Below, piece by piece: positions 1 through 11,591 of a DNA stretch of 64,000 nt. Within the stretch, counting starts at the first letter, position 1; each line of letters starts with the position of its first letter. A program made the position numbers and the translations under genes. Below the pieces are notes generated by a model, which saw only the letters and a program-made list of their open reading frames with translations, was not told where the DNA came from and ran no database searches. The stretch is from Perkinsus olseni (Eukaryota; Perkinsozoa; Perkinsida; Perkinsidae): NCBI GenBank assembly GCA_013115135.1, contig JABANP010000180.1:31316-95315 (forward strand), in the 5' to 3' direction.

Positions 1-130
1 AGCGGACCCATACATCGACAGCCTGTATATGCATAATGCAGAGCAGAAAATCCTGTCAGAATACAGACCGCGGAAGGGGGCTCATCGCCTCTCCAACATC
101 CAGTTTCAGATTACCTATCACCGCCGACTA

Positions 131-2314
131 ACGATGGAATCTCACTGCAATAATAATCCCCAGATTTCTGGAAACGTTGATGAAATCCCACAACGAGCAT
201 CCCCAGGGCATCCGATAACCCACCTCGGCGAAGGCGGCCAGCACGTCTTCGGGACGAAACTTGTTACACAATTCGGTGACTTCCTCTTCTACTGACAGGG
301 CATGGATGAGCTCAGCTCGAACTTGCACGACCGAAGGCTTCCTGAGAACCCAAAGCGAATCAAATTTGGGTATGGGTTGGGTTTTCGGCCTCGGCCATGG
401 ACGAAGATAAGGTCGTGATAGTCGCGTGAAATGAAGGCATGACGATGCGGCCCTAGGAGACTCTTTACGTAGATTTTGCCTCTCGCAAAGTCACCTTAAA
501 AATTCTGTCATCAGTCACAGGTTTGGGCGCATGCGTAGACTTGGACGAAAATGAATCTTCCCGCGCGGAATGCAGTCATGAGGATGAGACTCACTTCTCT
601 GTTAATCGCCTCTTAGCTTCCTGCTCTTCCTCCCGCTTCTTCAACTTCTCACCTGTGCATCAAATCTGTGGCGTGTGGCAAAAGAGGAAATCTTCGACCG
701 TGAACCATGGCACACAGGCAGTGACGTCACCACGAGAGCCCCCTCGAGAGACTTCTCATTTCAGCGCGTTCAAGACCGCGGAGTTCTATCACTATTCCGC
801 CGAGCCTTACGTAGGCCATCCCTGGCGATGATGCTCTCCAGCTCAGCGTTGATGTCTTTCAATTTGTTAAATCTCGTCACCCAAAGTTCCACCGACAACT
901 TTATCTTGTCATTCAGCAGCCTGAGAACAGAGGTCGGATCTGGACTCTGCACGTAAACCCTCGAACCCCTATGAAAGAAGCGAACTGTGCGATTTTTCAA
1001 GGACGGGAACCTTTCATTCTTGTAACGCTGATAGTCCTATCTTATGCTAATAAAGAACCGCTCAGAGAGACCGGCTTCAAAATTATGGAAGCCAGAGTAC
1101 AGCAAGCTAACCGATCAACAACCCAAGGCCAGTTATTTCAAACAACCCTTACTCTCTGAGTTCTTCCTCTATGAAGTCGGTCGGATCGAAGTAGTAGGCC
1201 TCATAAACGTCATCTTCCGTGTCCTCTGAAGACAGCGAAAAGCATCTTAAGAGGGGAAAAAGCCCACGACGACCCATCTTTTTTCAGTCGAGAAACCACA
1301 AACTCACGCTCCGCTCAACAGCACGGCTCAACTCAGAGGACGCAAATAGTAACTAATTTCGAAGTAATATCCGAGCTCAGAACTCCTAAACTAATCACGT
1401 GAAATGTCAGACACAAAATCGACTCTGAGATTCAGATTGGATTTACTGAACCGCGGGTCACTACGCTCCGCCTACGCTCAACCCCGAAGAGCCCTCGACC
1501 AGCACCAGCTGAACTCCGCTTACCATGGCCACGGGCTTGTCTTTGGCGCTTTAGGTAAATTTGATTCCTTAAATGCGTGAGCTCTCGGTAGTAGGCCAGA
1601 CGGCAACGTGACAGGAGACTGAGAATAATAGACTATCGAAACCGAAGCCAGTATTAGACCAATAAGCCGCATACCGCGACCTCGTCAAGCGCCAGTAAGG
1701 ACCTTTTAGATCTGCTCTCGCTCAGCTGAGCCGCAATCAGGATGAGTCGGAACGTCACCTCGATCGTTCAAGAAGGGCTTCCTCGACCGTTTGCATTCTC
1801 TCGACAAGAGCTTGGTTCTGCCTTAGGACAGCGTCGTGATACCGCACGTTTCGGACTGGTATCTGAATTGAAGCAATACCCTCGATGATCCACACCAATC
1901 ACTCTACCGTATCGAGGCAGAGGGAGAGCACGCCGTCGCAGAGGTTGCTGAGGACGTTATCAACCACGTCCGTGCGAAGATCGACTTTCGCGAAGTTTCG
2001 AAAAGGCAGGTCGTCCAAGTCAAGCACCTAAGAGTCCAGCGATGGAAGGTGCCCTTCCGCAGTGGAACGACGTACGTTATCAGCTGCTTGCAACAACGGA
2101 TAGTCGACCCGTGCGGGGTCGATCGGTTCGCCCTCGTTGAAGCCTCTCGGAGATCTCCCTCACGCACTGTCCGGAGCAACTCCACCAACTTTGCCTTGTG
2201 CTCGGCGACGCACTTCTCGAGCGACTTCGATTTGCGTAGCCTCGATCGTGCGGCTGCTACTAATTGCTCTTCATTCGGTTTGACGTGTCGAGGCGTGTCG
2301 ATTCCCTCCGTCAT
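131..2314 (-). CDS. Multi-exon gene of unknown function, coiled-coil-like
   Basis: I do not recognise this protein. Reading the minus strand, exon-like blocks with GT-AG borders follow one another: from ATG at 2314 to about 2076, then 2027-1908, 1862-1759, 1225-1153, 1036-811, 652-595 and 341-131. The translations are charged and helical in character. The first block is rich in Lys/Arg/Glu, exon 2027-1908 reads VLDLDDLPFRNFAKVDLRTD at its start, 1225-1153 is acidic (SSEDTEDDVYEAYYFDP) and 652-595 is a Lys/Glu run (EKLKKREEEQEAKRRLTEK). Between about 2150 and 2110 the frame changes without an obvious intron, so a short intron or an indel lies there. The last exon either stops at 128-130 or splices at a GTGAGA near 140 and leaves the window. 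Exon borders are by eye; treating all blocks as one gene is an inference. Confidence 0.5.
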
Positions 2315-2946
2315 TAACAACCATTTGCTAGACAGACTGCGACAGGGGCTCTACTCGAGAGAAGCCAAGTCGAATGCGACCGATGATCATCGTCATCAGG
2401 GAAGCGCCCACAATGGACATGGACGAATTCGTGGATCATCGATGAAGCGGAGCATGTTCGCGCCGCGGGTAATTCCCAAAATCCAAGGTAGAAGTACAAA
2501 ATCCAAGGAAGCGTTTTCAGGGATCTGCTTTATCTGGGCAACAGTTCTGGTTTCTGGTGGCCCTGGGTAACAGTTCCGGGATCGGGTTGCCCTGTCGGGT
2601 TTCGGGAGGGGTTTCTGGTTTCCCGTTCCTGCCTTCACCCGCAATTCAGGGTTTTTTCTGTTGCTTTTGCTTCCCTGTCGCACGCGCTTCCTTGGATTTT
2701 GTACTTCACCCTTCGCGCCGCACGGCGAATATTTGTATTCCCACGGCGACCTCTATTTTCGGGCGAGCGCTAAATAACTTGATTTGTCGAATTTTCGCGC
2801 GCGCCCAACTTCTCCAAGTTCCTTCAAAATCGGCAGAGGGTTAACCATTGACGAGCCACAGCAACTGCCTAACACGGCGTTCTACGCTTGAAGTGGAATA
2901 CTACTGGTGAGGAAGAAGTTCTGAGGGACGGACGCCCGATGTCCTA
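2315..2946. other. Gene-free stretch
   Basis: This should hold the upstream region of the minus-strand gene that starts at 2314. Short open frames exist on both strands but show no domain, splice pattern or compositional sign of coding. No repeat was recognised. Confidence 0.4.
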
Positions 2947-3018
2947 AGCCACTTGCCAGGATTGAACTGACGACCTTCTGCTTACGAAGCAGACGCTCTA
3001 CCACTAAGCTAAAGTGGC
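2947..3018 (-). tRNA. tRNA-Thr(CGU)
   Basis: The minus strand folds as a full cloverleaf. The acceptor stem GCCACTT pairs with AAGTGGC. The D arm contains TTAGTGGTAGAGC. The anticodon stem TCTGC/GCAGA encloses loop TTCGTAA, giving anticodon CGT. The T arm is GTCAG-TTCAATC-CTGGC. There is no intron and CCA is not encoded, as expected for a eukaryotic nuclear tRNA. Confidence 0.92.
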
Positions 3019-4589
3019 TTGTGCTGAGCTTTGTCCAGATACTAGTTGCCCCTCGGCGCAAAGTCCGCTCCATTCCCCACCAAAGAGTGACGCAATCTCA
3101 CCAAGAACCAGGAGCACTCGTCAGGAATGATCTGAGAACTTCCTGCTCTGCTGGCAGTCTTTCGAAGTTGAGAATCTCAACGAATTTTCAATTCTCTACA
3201 CTGAACCTGCCTGACAATGAGACGAGCAGAGGAAAATCCTGCGGTGATCAGCTTAAGGAGCAGAGATCGTACGTCTCAGGCGCATGGCTGGTTCAACGCT
3301 TGAAGCAGTCATACGAGCGCCCACTTTCTCCTCTATCTTCTCTCTACCCGGAGAGGAGCACATTCGGCGAACTAGGGAGAACGTACGCGCTTGTCAACAC
3401 TTTGCCCTTTCTGACCTACTCTGGCGACCAGACCTAACGTCGTCTTGGTCTGACGATCAGACCAAGCGGTGAAGCTCTTCCGTCATCAGCGCCTGAGCGC
3501 CTTTGAGTCACGTCCGTCTGTCCTGGCTATTGGGACTGTCTACCGCTCAGAAAAGCCTCGACCTGTTTTTCCGAGAAATTCCCGACGAGAGTAGAATTTG
3601 GAACTCAGCAATACCAAGCGAGAAGGGAGTTGCCGTGTGGCGCGTTTGGGATTACTCCGGTGCCATACTCCTGCTAAGTCTCCGAGCATCTAGGATGCTT
3701 CAGGCTTGCATGTTCTTGCATCATCAGCAATAAGTACCATCATCAATCGTCGCGCACTTCGATTGCATGTTCACACGCACCAACCGAGGCGGATACATTG
3801 AGAGGCAACTTGGTTACTCGCACCCTGCTAGTATCTGGTCGTTGAGTTGGCGATCCAGCTGTTGCCCAGCTGCTTCTCCACCATCCATTCTGAATTAGAA
3901 TAGTCTCACTCAGCCCCCATTCTTGTGGTGATCCGGACGGGTAAGGGAGGATATGGAAGCGTATTGGGTTGCGATACTGCGAGTCGTGGATGAAGCTTCA
4001 AAACGAATAAGAGTGCATTCAACCCGGTAGCAGTCGATATATGATCGATACTTAAGAAAAGCAACAAAGGAAGGTCTCGGAAAGCTTCTCCACGAACCGT
4101 CTGTGTGCACTGCCCATCAAGGCTACAGAGGTCCCCCAACCGAACACAGCAGCAAGGGTTTAACTAAGCCTGAGCTGGAATTAGACTATTAACTAACACA
4201 CACAAGCAGGCCATACCCCGGGAGAAACTCTTCGCCGATGCTCGACATCCTCCCGCTATTGAAGCCATCATCTTCCGGGGCTTCGTTCGTGCCGCAGACG
4301 TACAGTCGCTTGCCGGTGAATCTCATTTGCACACAGTGACGGGACATCCCATTCGAAGCTAGACGATGTATTGGGTATACCATTGGGCTATAGAGTGCTT
4401 CACGGGTGGTGCAGAGCTGTTCTTCAATCCGTTCTATGAAAGCTGGTTCTATGTACGTCAGCGTGTCTGGTGACGGCTTCTATAGAGGAACTGTAGCTAG
4501 CGTATCAAATAGCTCGGAGTAGCGTCGGTCCCTCTCCAGGGGTCGCTATATCAGTCGACTTCTCTCCACAGCATCTTTTCGGCCGATCC
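3019..4589. other. Gene-free stretch with one perfect hairpin
   Basis: No convincing gene. At 3444-3466 there is a perfect 10-bp hairpin (CTTGGTCTGA, 3-base loop CGA, TCAGACCAAG). Open frames at 3021-3437 (plus) and 3906-4139 (minus) lack recognisable motifs. The last few hundred bases should contain the upstream region of the first FAXC-like gene. Confidence 0.4.
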
Positions 4590-5476
4590 ATGACCCTCAA
4601 GACTCCCAACTACGAGAAGGACCACGTCTACGTGTAAGCCCTGACTGATTCTTCGCTCCGGACTCTCTGATGCATTTTGTGTTAGATACGTACTTGTGAA
4701 TCATCACGGTGACGGCAAGGCCTCCTCAGCCAGCCACTTTTGTACCAAGCTTCATATTTGGCTCGAACTGGCAGGGCTACCGTACACTCTTCTCGCGGCG
4801 AATGGGCCCGATGGTCCCTACGGTGAGTTGTGGTTGATCTTTCTCGAGATCTCGACTTTAATCTTTCCTTCAATATTCAGGGAAGGCGCCCTACATTGAG
4901 CTCAACGGCCAGGTTTACGGTGATTCCAGTGCTATCGTGAGGATGCTCTCGGAGAAGTACAACAAGGACTTGGACGCCGATCTTAGCCCCGAGCAGAAGG
5001 CAATGAGTGTTGCCGTCCAGCGTATGGTCGAGGAGCACACCTACTTCCTCACTGTCGCTGATATGTCATTGCAAGAAGGCGCCTTCGACGTCCTCGTGAA
5101 CAAACTCATGAAGCTATCTACCGTCGCCAAGTGGGTCTTCCCAACCTTCTTGATGCGCAGCCTCAAGGCTTGTCTAAATGGTCAAGGCATTGGTCGCCTC
5201 CCTGAAGCTGAACGTCGTCAAAGAATGGAGCTAGATATCGAGGCTCTCTCGGTTATCCTCGGCAACAAGAAGTACTTCGTGAATGACAAGAGGCCTACTA
5301 CCATCGACGCTACTGTGTTCGGCTATCTATGGTCTAACTTTGACACTGATTCTGAGTTTACTAAGTTCATGTCTTGCTGCGAAGAGTGTAGAAAGTACGA
5401 TAACTTGATGGCATACTACAATCGTATGCGTGAGATGATGCTGGCGTCTGCCGAAAAGTGGGCCATAAAGGCGTGA
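4590..5476 (+). CDS. FAXC-like (GST/metaxin fold) protein, array copy 1
   Basis: Three exons, 4590-4633, 4686-4822 and 4881-5476, join in frame to 258 residues. Introns are 52 and 58 bases with GTAAGC/GTGAGT donors. The protein has the failed-axon-connections layout. An N-terminal thioredoxin-like half carries SHFCTKLHIWLELAGLPY and, after intron 2, KAPYIELNGQVYGDSSAIV. The all-helical C-terminal half has QRMVEEHTYFL and the family hallmark KRPTTIDATVFGYLW. Members of this family (FAXC, metaxins) relate to glutathione S-transferases, but most have no proven GST activity. I therefore infer a GST-fold protein, probably at a membrane or in stress handling, without naming a substrate. It is first of four tandem paralogues. 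It differs from copies 2 and 3 by Arg for Glu before MLSEKYNKDLDADL. The start is the only ATG in frame with the conserved exon 1 peptide MTLKTPNYEKDH. Confidence 0.88.
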
Positions 5477-6234
5477 AAAACTTAAATCTTATCATCTTAA
5501 TTCAACCGATTCTGTTTTAACGATCAGTTGGTTGTGTTCGCCTTAAGTGGATTCAGGGAGTGACAATTGCCTGTTGGCAATCCGTCGAATATTCAGGAGG
5601 TCGGTGTTGCGCAGCGGTTGCTTTGCATGGGGGCCGAATCCTCCTCCCGAGAGTAAGCTTTGAGAGAAAGATTCCACTCATTTGTTAACCATAGTAGGCA
5701 TTCCGCACTGTGGAATCCGCAGACGATGAGATCACATGTCGTCTCCTCTTCATGATGAAGAGATCAGTTTGAACTGAGGGTTCTCCAGTTCATGGATGAG
5801 AGTGCCCGGCCTGAAGCGGCTTGATGCTGCGGTCGACAGAATAATAGTGGAAGAACGTTGACTGTGGTTGGTGTGCGCCTCTACTGTAAAATCGGGCTCG
5901 GACCGCGTGACGCGCTCCATGAGGACAGAACTAGCTTGCACGCATGCGCAACCCAGGCTGGAGCCTTCTCAGATAACGAGTCGGGCAAGTTGATCGCACG
6001 GCGAGGACGTGCCGGTAAGAAGTAGATTGTAGTAGTCGCCCGCTGAGCGCTGCCCGAGGGGAAGAATCGTGTCCGAAGTATTGTGCAAGCCGAGCTAACC
6101 TTTTGCGCTTTCATTTGTGTCGCCAAGAAGAGTTGGTAGTTCAACCTGGGCGTTTCGTCACACAACCGGCGAGCGCCACTTCGACTACCCCGCTTGTTTG
6201 GCTGTTGCCAGCCTATTCATCTACTTGCCCACCA
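5477..6234. repeat. Intergenic part of a 1,657-bp tandem duplication, copy a
   Basis: The spacer after FAXC copy 1 recurs at 7134-7891, exactly 1,657 bases downstream, and looks identical wherever compared. The duplication also covers most of the preceding exon 3 and the following 5' exons. The spacer should carry the 3' end of one gene and the promoter of the next. Small minus-strand open frames in it are copied with it and show no coding signature. Confidence 0.85.
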
Positions 6235-7133
6235 ATGACGCTCAAGACTCCAAATTATGATAAGGACCACATTTACGCGTGAGCTTCTTGCGCAACCACC
6301 TTTGCTCTGCTGACTTGTCTTCATCCTTCGTATTCCTTTCAGGTATGTGATCACGAACAGAGGGGACGGTACAGCCTCCTCGCCCAGTCATTTCTGTACC
6401 AAGCTTCACATTTGGCTCGAGCTCTCTGGCCTACCTTACACCCTCGTTGGGGTTGGTAGACCTGATGGCCCATACGGTAAGTAGTCTCCTCCCCGTCATA
6501 GCCGGGGCGCGCCATTGCTCTCCTCGTTCGCGTTCAGGCAAGGTGCCCTACATTGAGCTCAACGGCAAAGCGTACGGCGACTCCAGTGCTATCGTGGAGA
6601 TGCTCTCGGAGAAGTACAACAAGGACTTGGATGCTGATCTCAGCCCCGAGCAGAAGGCAATGAGTGTGGCCCTCCAGCGCATGGTCGAGGAGCACGCCTA
6701 CTTCCTCACTGTCGCCGATATGTCATTGCAAGAAGGCGCCTTCGACATCCTCGTGAACAAACTCATGAAACTATCTACCGTCGCCAAGTGGGTCTTCCCA
6801 ACCTTCTTGATGCGCAGCCTCAAGGCTTGTCTAAATGGTCAAGGCATTGGTCGCCTCCCTGAAGCTGAACGTCGTCAAAGAATGGAGCTAGATATCGAGG
6901 CTCTCTCGGTTATCCTCGGCAATAAGAAGTACTTCGTGAATGACAAGAGGCCTACTACCATCGACGCTACTGTGTTCGGCTATCTATGGTCTAACTTTGA
7001 CACTGATTCTGAGTTCACCAAGTTCATGTCTTGCTGCGAAGAGTGTAGAAAGTACGATAACTTGATGGCTTACTATAATCGTATGCGTGAGATGATGCTG
7101 GCGTCCGCCGATAAGTGGGCCATAAAGGCGTGA
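6235..7133 (+). CDS. FAXC-like (GST/metaxin fold) protein, array copy 2 (hybrid)
   Basis: Exons 6235-6278, 6343-6476 and 6538-7133 give 257 residues with the same intron positions and phases as copy 1. Exon 1 (MTLKTPNYDKDHIYA), both introns and exon 2 (ending VGVGRPDGPYG) match copy 3. The second half of exon 3, from about EEHAYFLTVADMSLQEGAF to the end, matches copy 1 almost perfectly. Copy 2 therefore looks like the product of unequal crossing-over between a copy-1-like and a copy-3-like parent inside exon 3. Family hallmarks (SHFCTKLHIWLELSGLPY, KVPYIELNG, RPTTIDATVFGYL) are intact, so it is likely functional. Role as for copy 1. Confidence 0.88.
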
Positions 7134-7891
7134 AAAACTTAAATCTTATCATCTTAATTCAACCGATTCTGTTTTAACGATCAGTTGGTTGTGTTCGCCT
7201 TAAGTGGATTCAGGGAGTGACAATTGCCTGTTGGCAATCCGTCGAATATTCAGGAGGTCGGTGTTGCGCAGCGGTTGCTTTGCATGGGGGCCGAATCCTC
7301 CTCCCGAGAGTAAGCTTTGAGAGAAAGATTCCACTCATTTGTTAACCATAGTAGGCATTCCGCACTGTGGAATCCGCAGACGATGAGATCACATGTCGTC
7401 TCCTCTTCATGATGAAGAGATCAGTTTGAACTGAGGGTTCTCCAGTTCATGGATGAGAGTGCCCGGCCTGAAGCGGCTTGATGCTGCGGTCGACAGAATA
7501 ATAGTGGAAGAACGTTGACTGTGGTTGGTGTGCGCCTCTACTGTAAAATCGGGCTCGGACCGCGTGACGCGCTCCATGAGGACAGAACTAGCTTGCACGC
7601 ATGCGCAACCCAGGCTGGAGCCTTCTCAGATAACGAGTCGGGCAAGTTGATCGCACGGCGAGGACGTGCCGGTAAGAAGTAGATTGTAGTAGTCGCCCGC
7701 TGAGCGCTGCCCGAGGGGAAGAATCGTGTCCGAAGTATTGTGCAAGCCGAGCTAACCTTTTGCGCTTTCATTTGTGTCGCCAAGAAGAGTTGGTAGTTCA
7801 ACCTGGGCGTTTCGTCACACAACCGGCGAGCGCCACTTCGACTACCCCGCTTGTTTGGCTGTTGCCAGCCTATTCATCTACTTGCCCACCA
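7134..7891. repeat. Intergenic part of the 1,657-bp tandem duplication, copy b
   Basis: Second copy of the spacer at 5477-6234. The same ORF-sized features recur at a constant offset of 1,657 bases, showing a recent duplication or homogenisation. Confidence 0.85.
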
Positions 7892-8790
7892 ATGACGCTG
7901 AAGACACCCAATTATGAGATGGACCACATTTACGCGTGAGCTTCTTGCGCAACCACCTTTGCTCTGCTGACTTGTGTTCATTCTTCGTATTCGTTTCAGA
8001 TATGTGATCACGAACAGAGGGGACGGTACAGCCTCCTCGCCCAGTCATTTCTGTACGAAGCTTCACATTTGGCTCGAGCTCTCTGGCCTACCTTATACCC
8101 TCATTGGGGTTGGTAGACCTGATGGCCCTTACGGTAAGTAGTCTCCTCAGCTCCATAGCCGGGGCGCGCTATTGCTCACCTCGTTCACGTTCAGGCAAGG
8201 TGCCCTACATTGAGCTCAATGGCCAGGTTTACGGTGATTCTAGTGCTATCGTGGAGATGCTCTCGGAGAAGTACAACAAGGACTTGGACGCCGATCTTAG
8301 CCCCGAGCAGAAGGCAATGAGTGTGGCCGTCCAGCGCATGGTCGAGGAGCACGCCTACTTTCTTTCGGTCGCCGATATCGCTCTACAAGATGGCGCCTTC
8401 AGCGTCATGGTCAACAAGTTCCTTCCTCTCTCCGCTTTCACCAAGTTGTTCGTTCCTTCACTTGTGCGGAGAAATCTCAGGGGCAACCTCAACGCTCAAG
8501 GCATTGGTCGTCTCAGTGAGGCTGATCGCAGCGACAGAATGAAGAAAGATATCGCCTCCCTTTCTGGCATCCTCGGCAACAAGAAGTACTTCATGTGTGA
8601 CGAGAAGCCCACTACCGTTGACGCTACCGTGTTCGGGTATCTGTGGACTGCAATGAGCACTGACTCGGAGCTAACTAAGTTTAGTAATTGCGAGAAGGAG
8701 TGCAGAAAGTACGACAACCTGATGGCCTATTTTGAACGCATGCAGGAAATGATGATGAAGTCTGCTGAGAAGTGGAAGACCAAGGCATGA
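7892..8790 (+). CDS. FAXC-like (GST/metaxin fold) protein, array copy 3
   Basis: Exons 7892-7935, 8000-8133 and 8195-8790 join to 257 residues. The N-terminal half is nearly the same as copy 2. The helical C-terminal half has diverged: SVADIALQDGAF replaces TVADMSLQEGAF, and the region before GIGRLSEADRSDRMKKDI differs strongly from copies 1 and 2. The hallmark is kept as EKPTTVDATVFGYLW, followed by CRKYDNLMAYFERMQEMM. Divergence confined to the helical half, which contacts partners or substrates in GST-fold proteins, suggests a different ligand or partner; that is inference. Confidence 0.88.
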
Positions 8791-9231
8791 AGGCCACTTT
8801 TATGTGTGTTTTTTGATCGTGTTTTCTTTCAACTCTGTGTTTCGTTACCGGTTCAGTTCGCTTCTCTGTGACTTCCGCCGCACAGAATGTGCGTGAGATG
8901 GGCGAGGAACAGAAACAGTTGTTCGCGTTCTCCCCTTCCGTTGCTTACGAGGATATCGTCTTGTGTATGCGCTAGCTGCCCTTCGGAGGCGAACCGAGCC
9001 CAGCCAATGCATGGGTACAATAGTGGTGTTGAGTAGGGTATCTCGTTGCTGATTCGACCAGTAGAGGTCCGTCTTACCAAAAAAGTTGTTGATGGTGGAG
9101 TTACATGTGATTCGGCATTTACATTTCTCGGTCGTCATAGCTTCGGATTCGAGAGTGCGACGGATCGTAGCACGAGGGACACTCACCTTGGTTCTCAGCG
9201 TTAAATCTCTCTTATCTCCTGACGTTGAGTT
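8791..9231. other. Spacer between FAXC copies 3 and 4
   Basis: No gene seen. The spacer is unrelated by eye to the duplicated spacers upstream. A long open frame on the minus strand (8845-9438) overlaps copy 4 exons and has no family features, so it is treated as a shadow. Confidence 0.4.
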
Positions 9232-10483
9232 ATGACTGCCACCGCGGAACCACGGAAGAAGGATCATATTTACATGTAGGCGTCTGGTTATTCGGGGTGA
9301 AGGAGTGGTATGAATATTTGATGTTAGGCACCAGTTCAGCAATAAAGGGACCGGGTCTTCTGCGACCATCAGCCATTTCTGTGCAAAGCTGCAAGTCTGG
9401 CTGGAACTGGCGGGCTTGCCGTACACGCTGATCGACACTGAGCTGCCTGCTGGACCTTATAGTAAGCAGGGTCTTCGAAGATATGAGAGCAATCTTAGCA
9501 TCCTGATGTCTGACAACCGTGACAGCCGTCAAGTGATGTAACAGCCGGCGCCCTTCACGGCGAGAGACGTGGCGTGTTCACAATGTATAGCACAATTCAC
9601 GAGGCAAGGTAAAATCGACGACGTCGATTGGCACTACGTCGACAGAGCACTGGTCGTAGCAGTCGACGGCAAATGGCCATCAAACTTTGATTTGACGTTC
9701 GCTGTTGAGGTTTTTGCGAAGGCGGGAATATTGGCAGGGGCTTGGCCGCTGAGTGCTCAGTCACGGGTCCCGCAAAATATTCGAACTTATTTCACTCGGC
9801 TCGTTTTCTTCTCCGTATAGCTTGCCGTTTTCTTCCTCTCACCTTAAGCCATTTCGACCATTCCTCTGTGCCAATTTGAACTCTCGTTCTTCTGCTTCAG
9901 ACAAGCTGCCGTACATCGAGCTCAATGGTGAGCAGTACGGCGACACTGCGATCATCATCGACATGCTGTCCACCAAGTATGACAAAGATTTTGATAGCGG
10001 TCTAAGCGACGAGCAGAAGGCTCTCGGCAATGCTGTGAAGAGAATGTTCGAAGAACATACTTTCTTCCTTTGTGTAAACGACAGGTGGTTCAACAATCTT
10101 GACCTTTTCGGTGGTCACTTCATCGGCACGGTTCAGTCCTATCCAGTTTTTATGAGGCCACTTGTGAAGCTTGATCGCGAAAAGACGCCTTCTGGGCGCC
10201 ACCTACACGCAAGGCGTTGGTCGCCTTCCCGAGGAGGAGAGAAAGAAGAGACTGCATGAGGACATCTCGGCCTTGTCGACGATTCTGGGCGAAAAAGAAA
10301 TTCATCTTGTCCGATGACAAGCCCACTACTGTTGACGCCACGGTGTTCGGATTCATGTGGTGCGAGCTCGGCGTTGACCCGGAGTACGAGAAGGTCTGTG
10401 CGTTCTGCCAGGAGTGCAAGAAATACGACAACCTGATGAGCTACTACGAGAGGATGATGAAGTTGATGCAGACTTCGAGGTAG
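9232..10483 (+). pseudogene. FAXC-like array copy 4, frameshifted
   Basis: The exon plan is that of its neighbours: exon 1 9232-9275, exon 2 9328-9461 (both the same lengths as in copy 2) and exon 3 from 9901, but intron 2 is 439 bases instead of about 60. Exon 3 starts NKLPYIELNGEQYGD and keeps FEEHTFFL. It then needs two frame changes, near 10165 (after FMRPLVK, continuing LIAKRRLLGATYTQGVGRL) and near 10303 in an A-run, to reach the conserved ending DDKPTTVDATVFGFMW. Both are single extra bases. Most coding positions are conserved between the breaks, so this is either a young pseudogene or an intact gene with sequencing insertions. It is the most divergent member of the array. Confidence 0.75.
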
Positions 10484-11591
10484 ATTGGTCGCAAGATCTG
10501 TTAATATCATAGTTTTTATTGAGGGAATGTTACCCGACAGCTGCCAGAGCTGGTCTTTTCTTTTCGACTTATGCCGATTACGGCCCGCTTTGCTTTACTC
10601 CCGATAGAGTTTGTTTGTGTTGAGATGATTTTAATGTAGATTTCTGCATTGGGCGACAATTAGAGAATGTGAATGTACCTAGACCAGTATTATCGATACT
10701 TGTATTGATAATACTTAATCGAAAATAATATTTATTCGATAACATCGATAATATTCAAGAATGTTTAATATATCGAGTATTTATTCATGATTACTACTGC
10801 TTGAAACCCTTTAGAAATACACTTAAAACTGTATTAAGGGAGTACTCCTCCCTTCCCTTCTCCCGGAGAAGGGAAGTGAAGATGGCTGCGTTTAATCATC
10901 GGATGGCGACACCTGGACTGTTTTCAGTCTGTTTTGATTTCCAAGGGGTTTTCGGGGATGCTCAATAAACCGAAGCCGGTATTCGTTTTCACATGGCGGC
11001 TGTTCAGTTGAACCAATTCTGAAGTTCAGAGTCAATTCTTAAACCGCATTCTGCAAAAATCTATTCTAGCATCGATTCTGAGTTTCAGAATTAGTCCACT
11101 AAGCGGCGGGATGCAAAATTTGGTTCCAGAATCGATCATGAGTTTCAGAGTGAATTTGTTGAACAGTGGATGTGTCCATCTGAACGCAGCGACCACTTTC
11201 GTCTCGAGGAGGCCTATCTGTTGGCGTTCATCGCGATCATCAGACATCTCCTTAACAAATGTATCTTATTCGATATTAGGTGACGACTCGTCACCGTCAC
11301 TGACGAGGGAATCGTAGCCTGTACGAGATTATAGCCCAACACAGGAATCGATTTTCCCCCGTTCAATGAAGTAATTCTGAAACTCTGGACTTTATTTTTA
11401 CGCCTAACACGCGACTCCAGAATCGGTTCTGAGTTTCAGAATTGGTTCATCCAACGACCCTGGGTGAAACTTTCACCGCTGTGTTCATTTCCCGGGAGGC
11501 AGGTCTCATTCCTTCATCGTGACATGCTGCACACCATTGGCAACTTGGAATTTCCTTCGGCCATTTTTTCGCAATAGTTCATACCACTCCA
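10484..11591. repeat. Gene-free stretch with AT-rich block and degenerate TTCAGAATT repeats
   Basis: Bases 10,680-10,790 are AT-rich with repeated ATCGATA words. Between about 11,000 and 11,450, degenerate copies of a unit containing ATTCTGAGTTTCAGAATTGG recur (near 11,015, 11,075, 11,135 and 11,420), some followed by CCA or GAACG. Related words occur at 1,410-1,440, 18,750 and 56,585-56,670, so this is a dispersed family. A palindrome of TTCCCTTCTCC with its complement lies at about 10,855-10,878. No coding evidence. Confidence 0.5.

Noticed and set aside
5881..6165. 94-codon minus-strand frame repeated at 7538-7822
   Set aside because: Its conservation is explained by the recent 1,657-bp duplication; no coding signature.
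8845..9438. 197-codon open frame on the minus strand
   Set aside because: Antisense to FAXC copy 4 exons, no motif, composition typical of a shadow frame.
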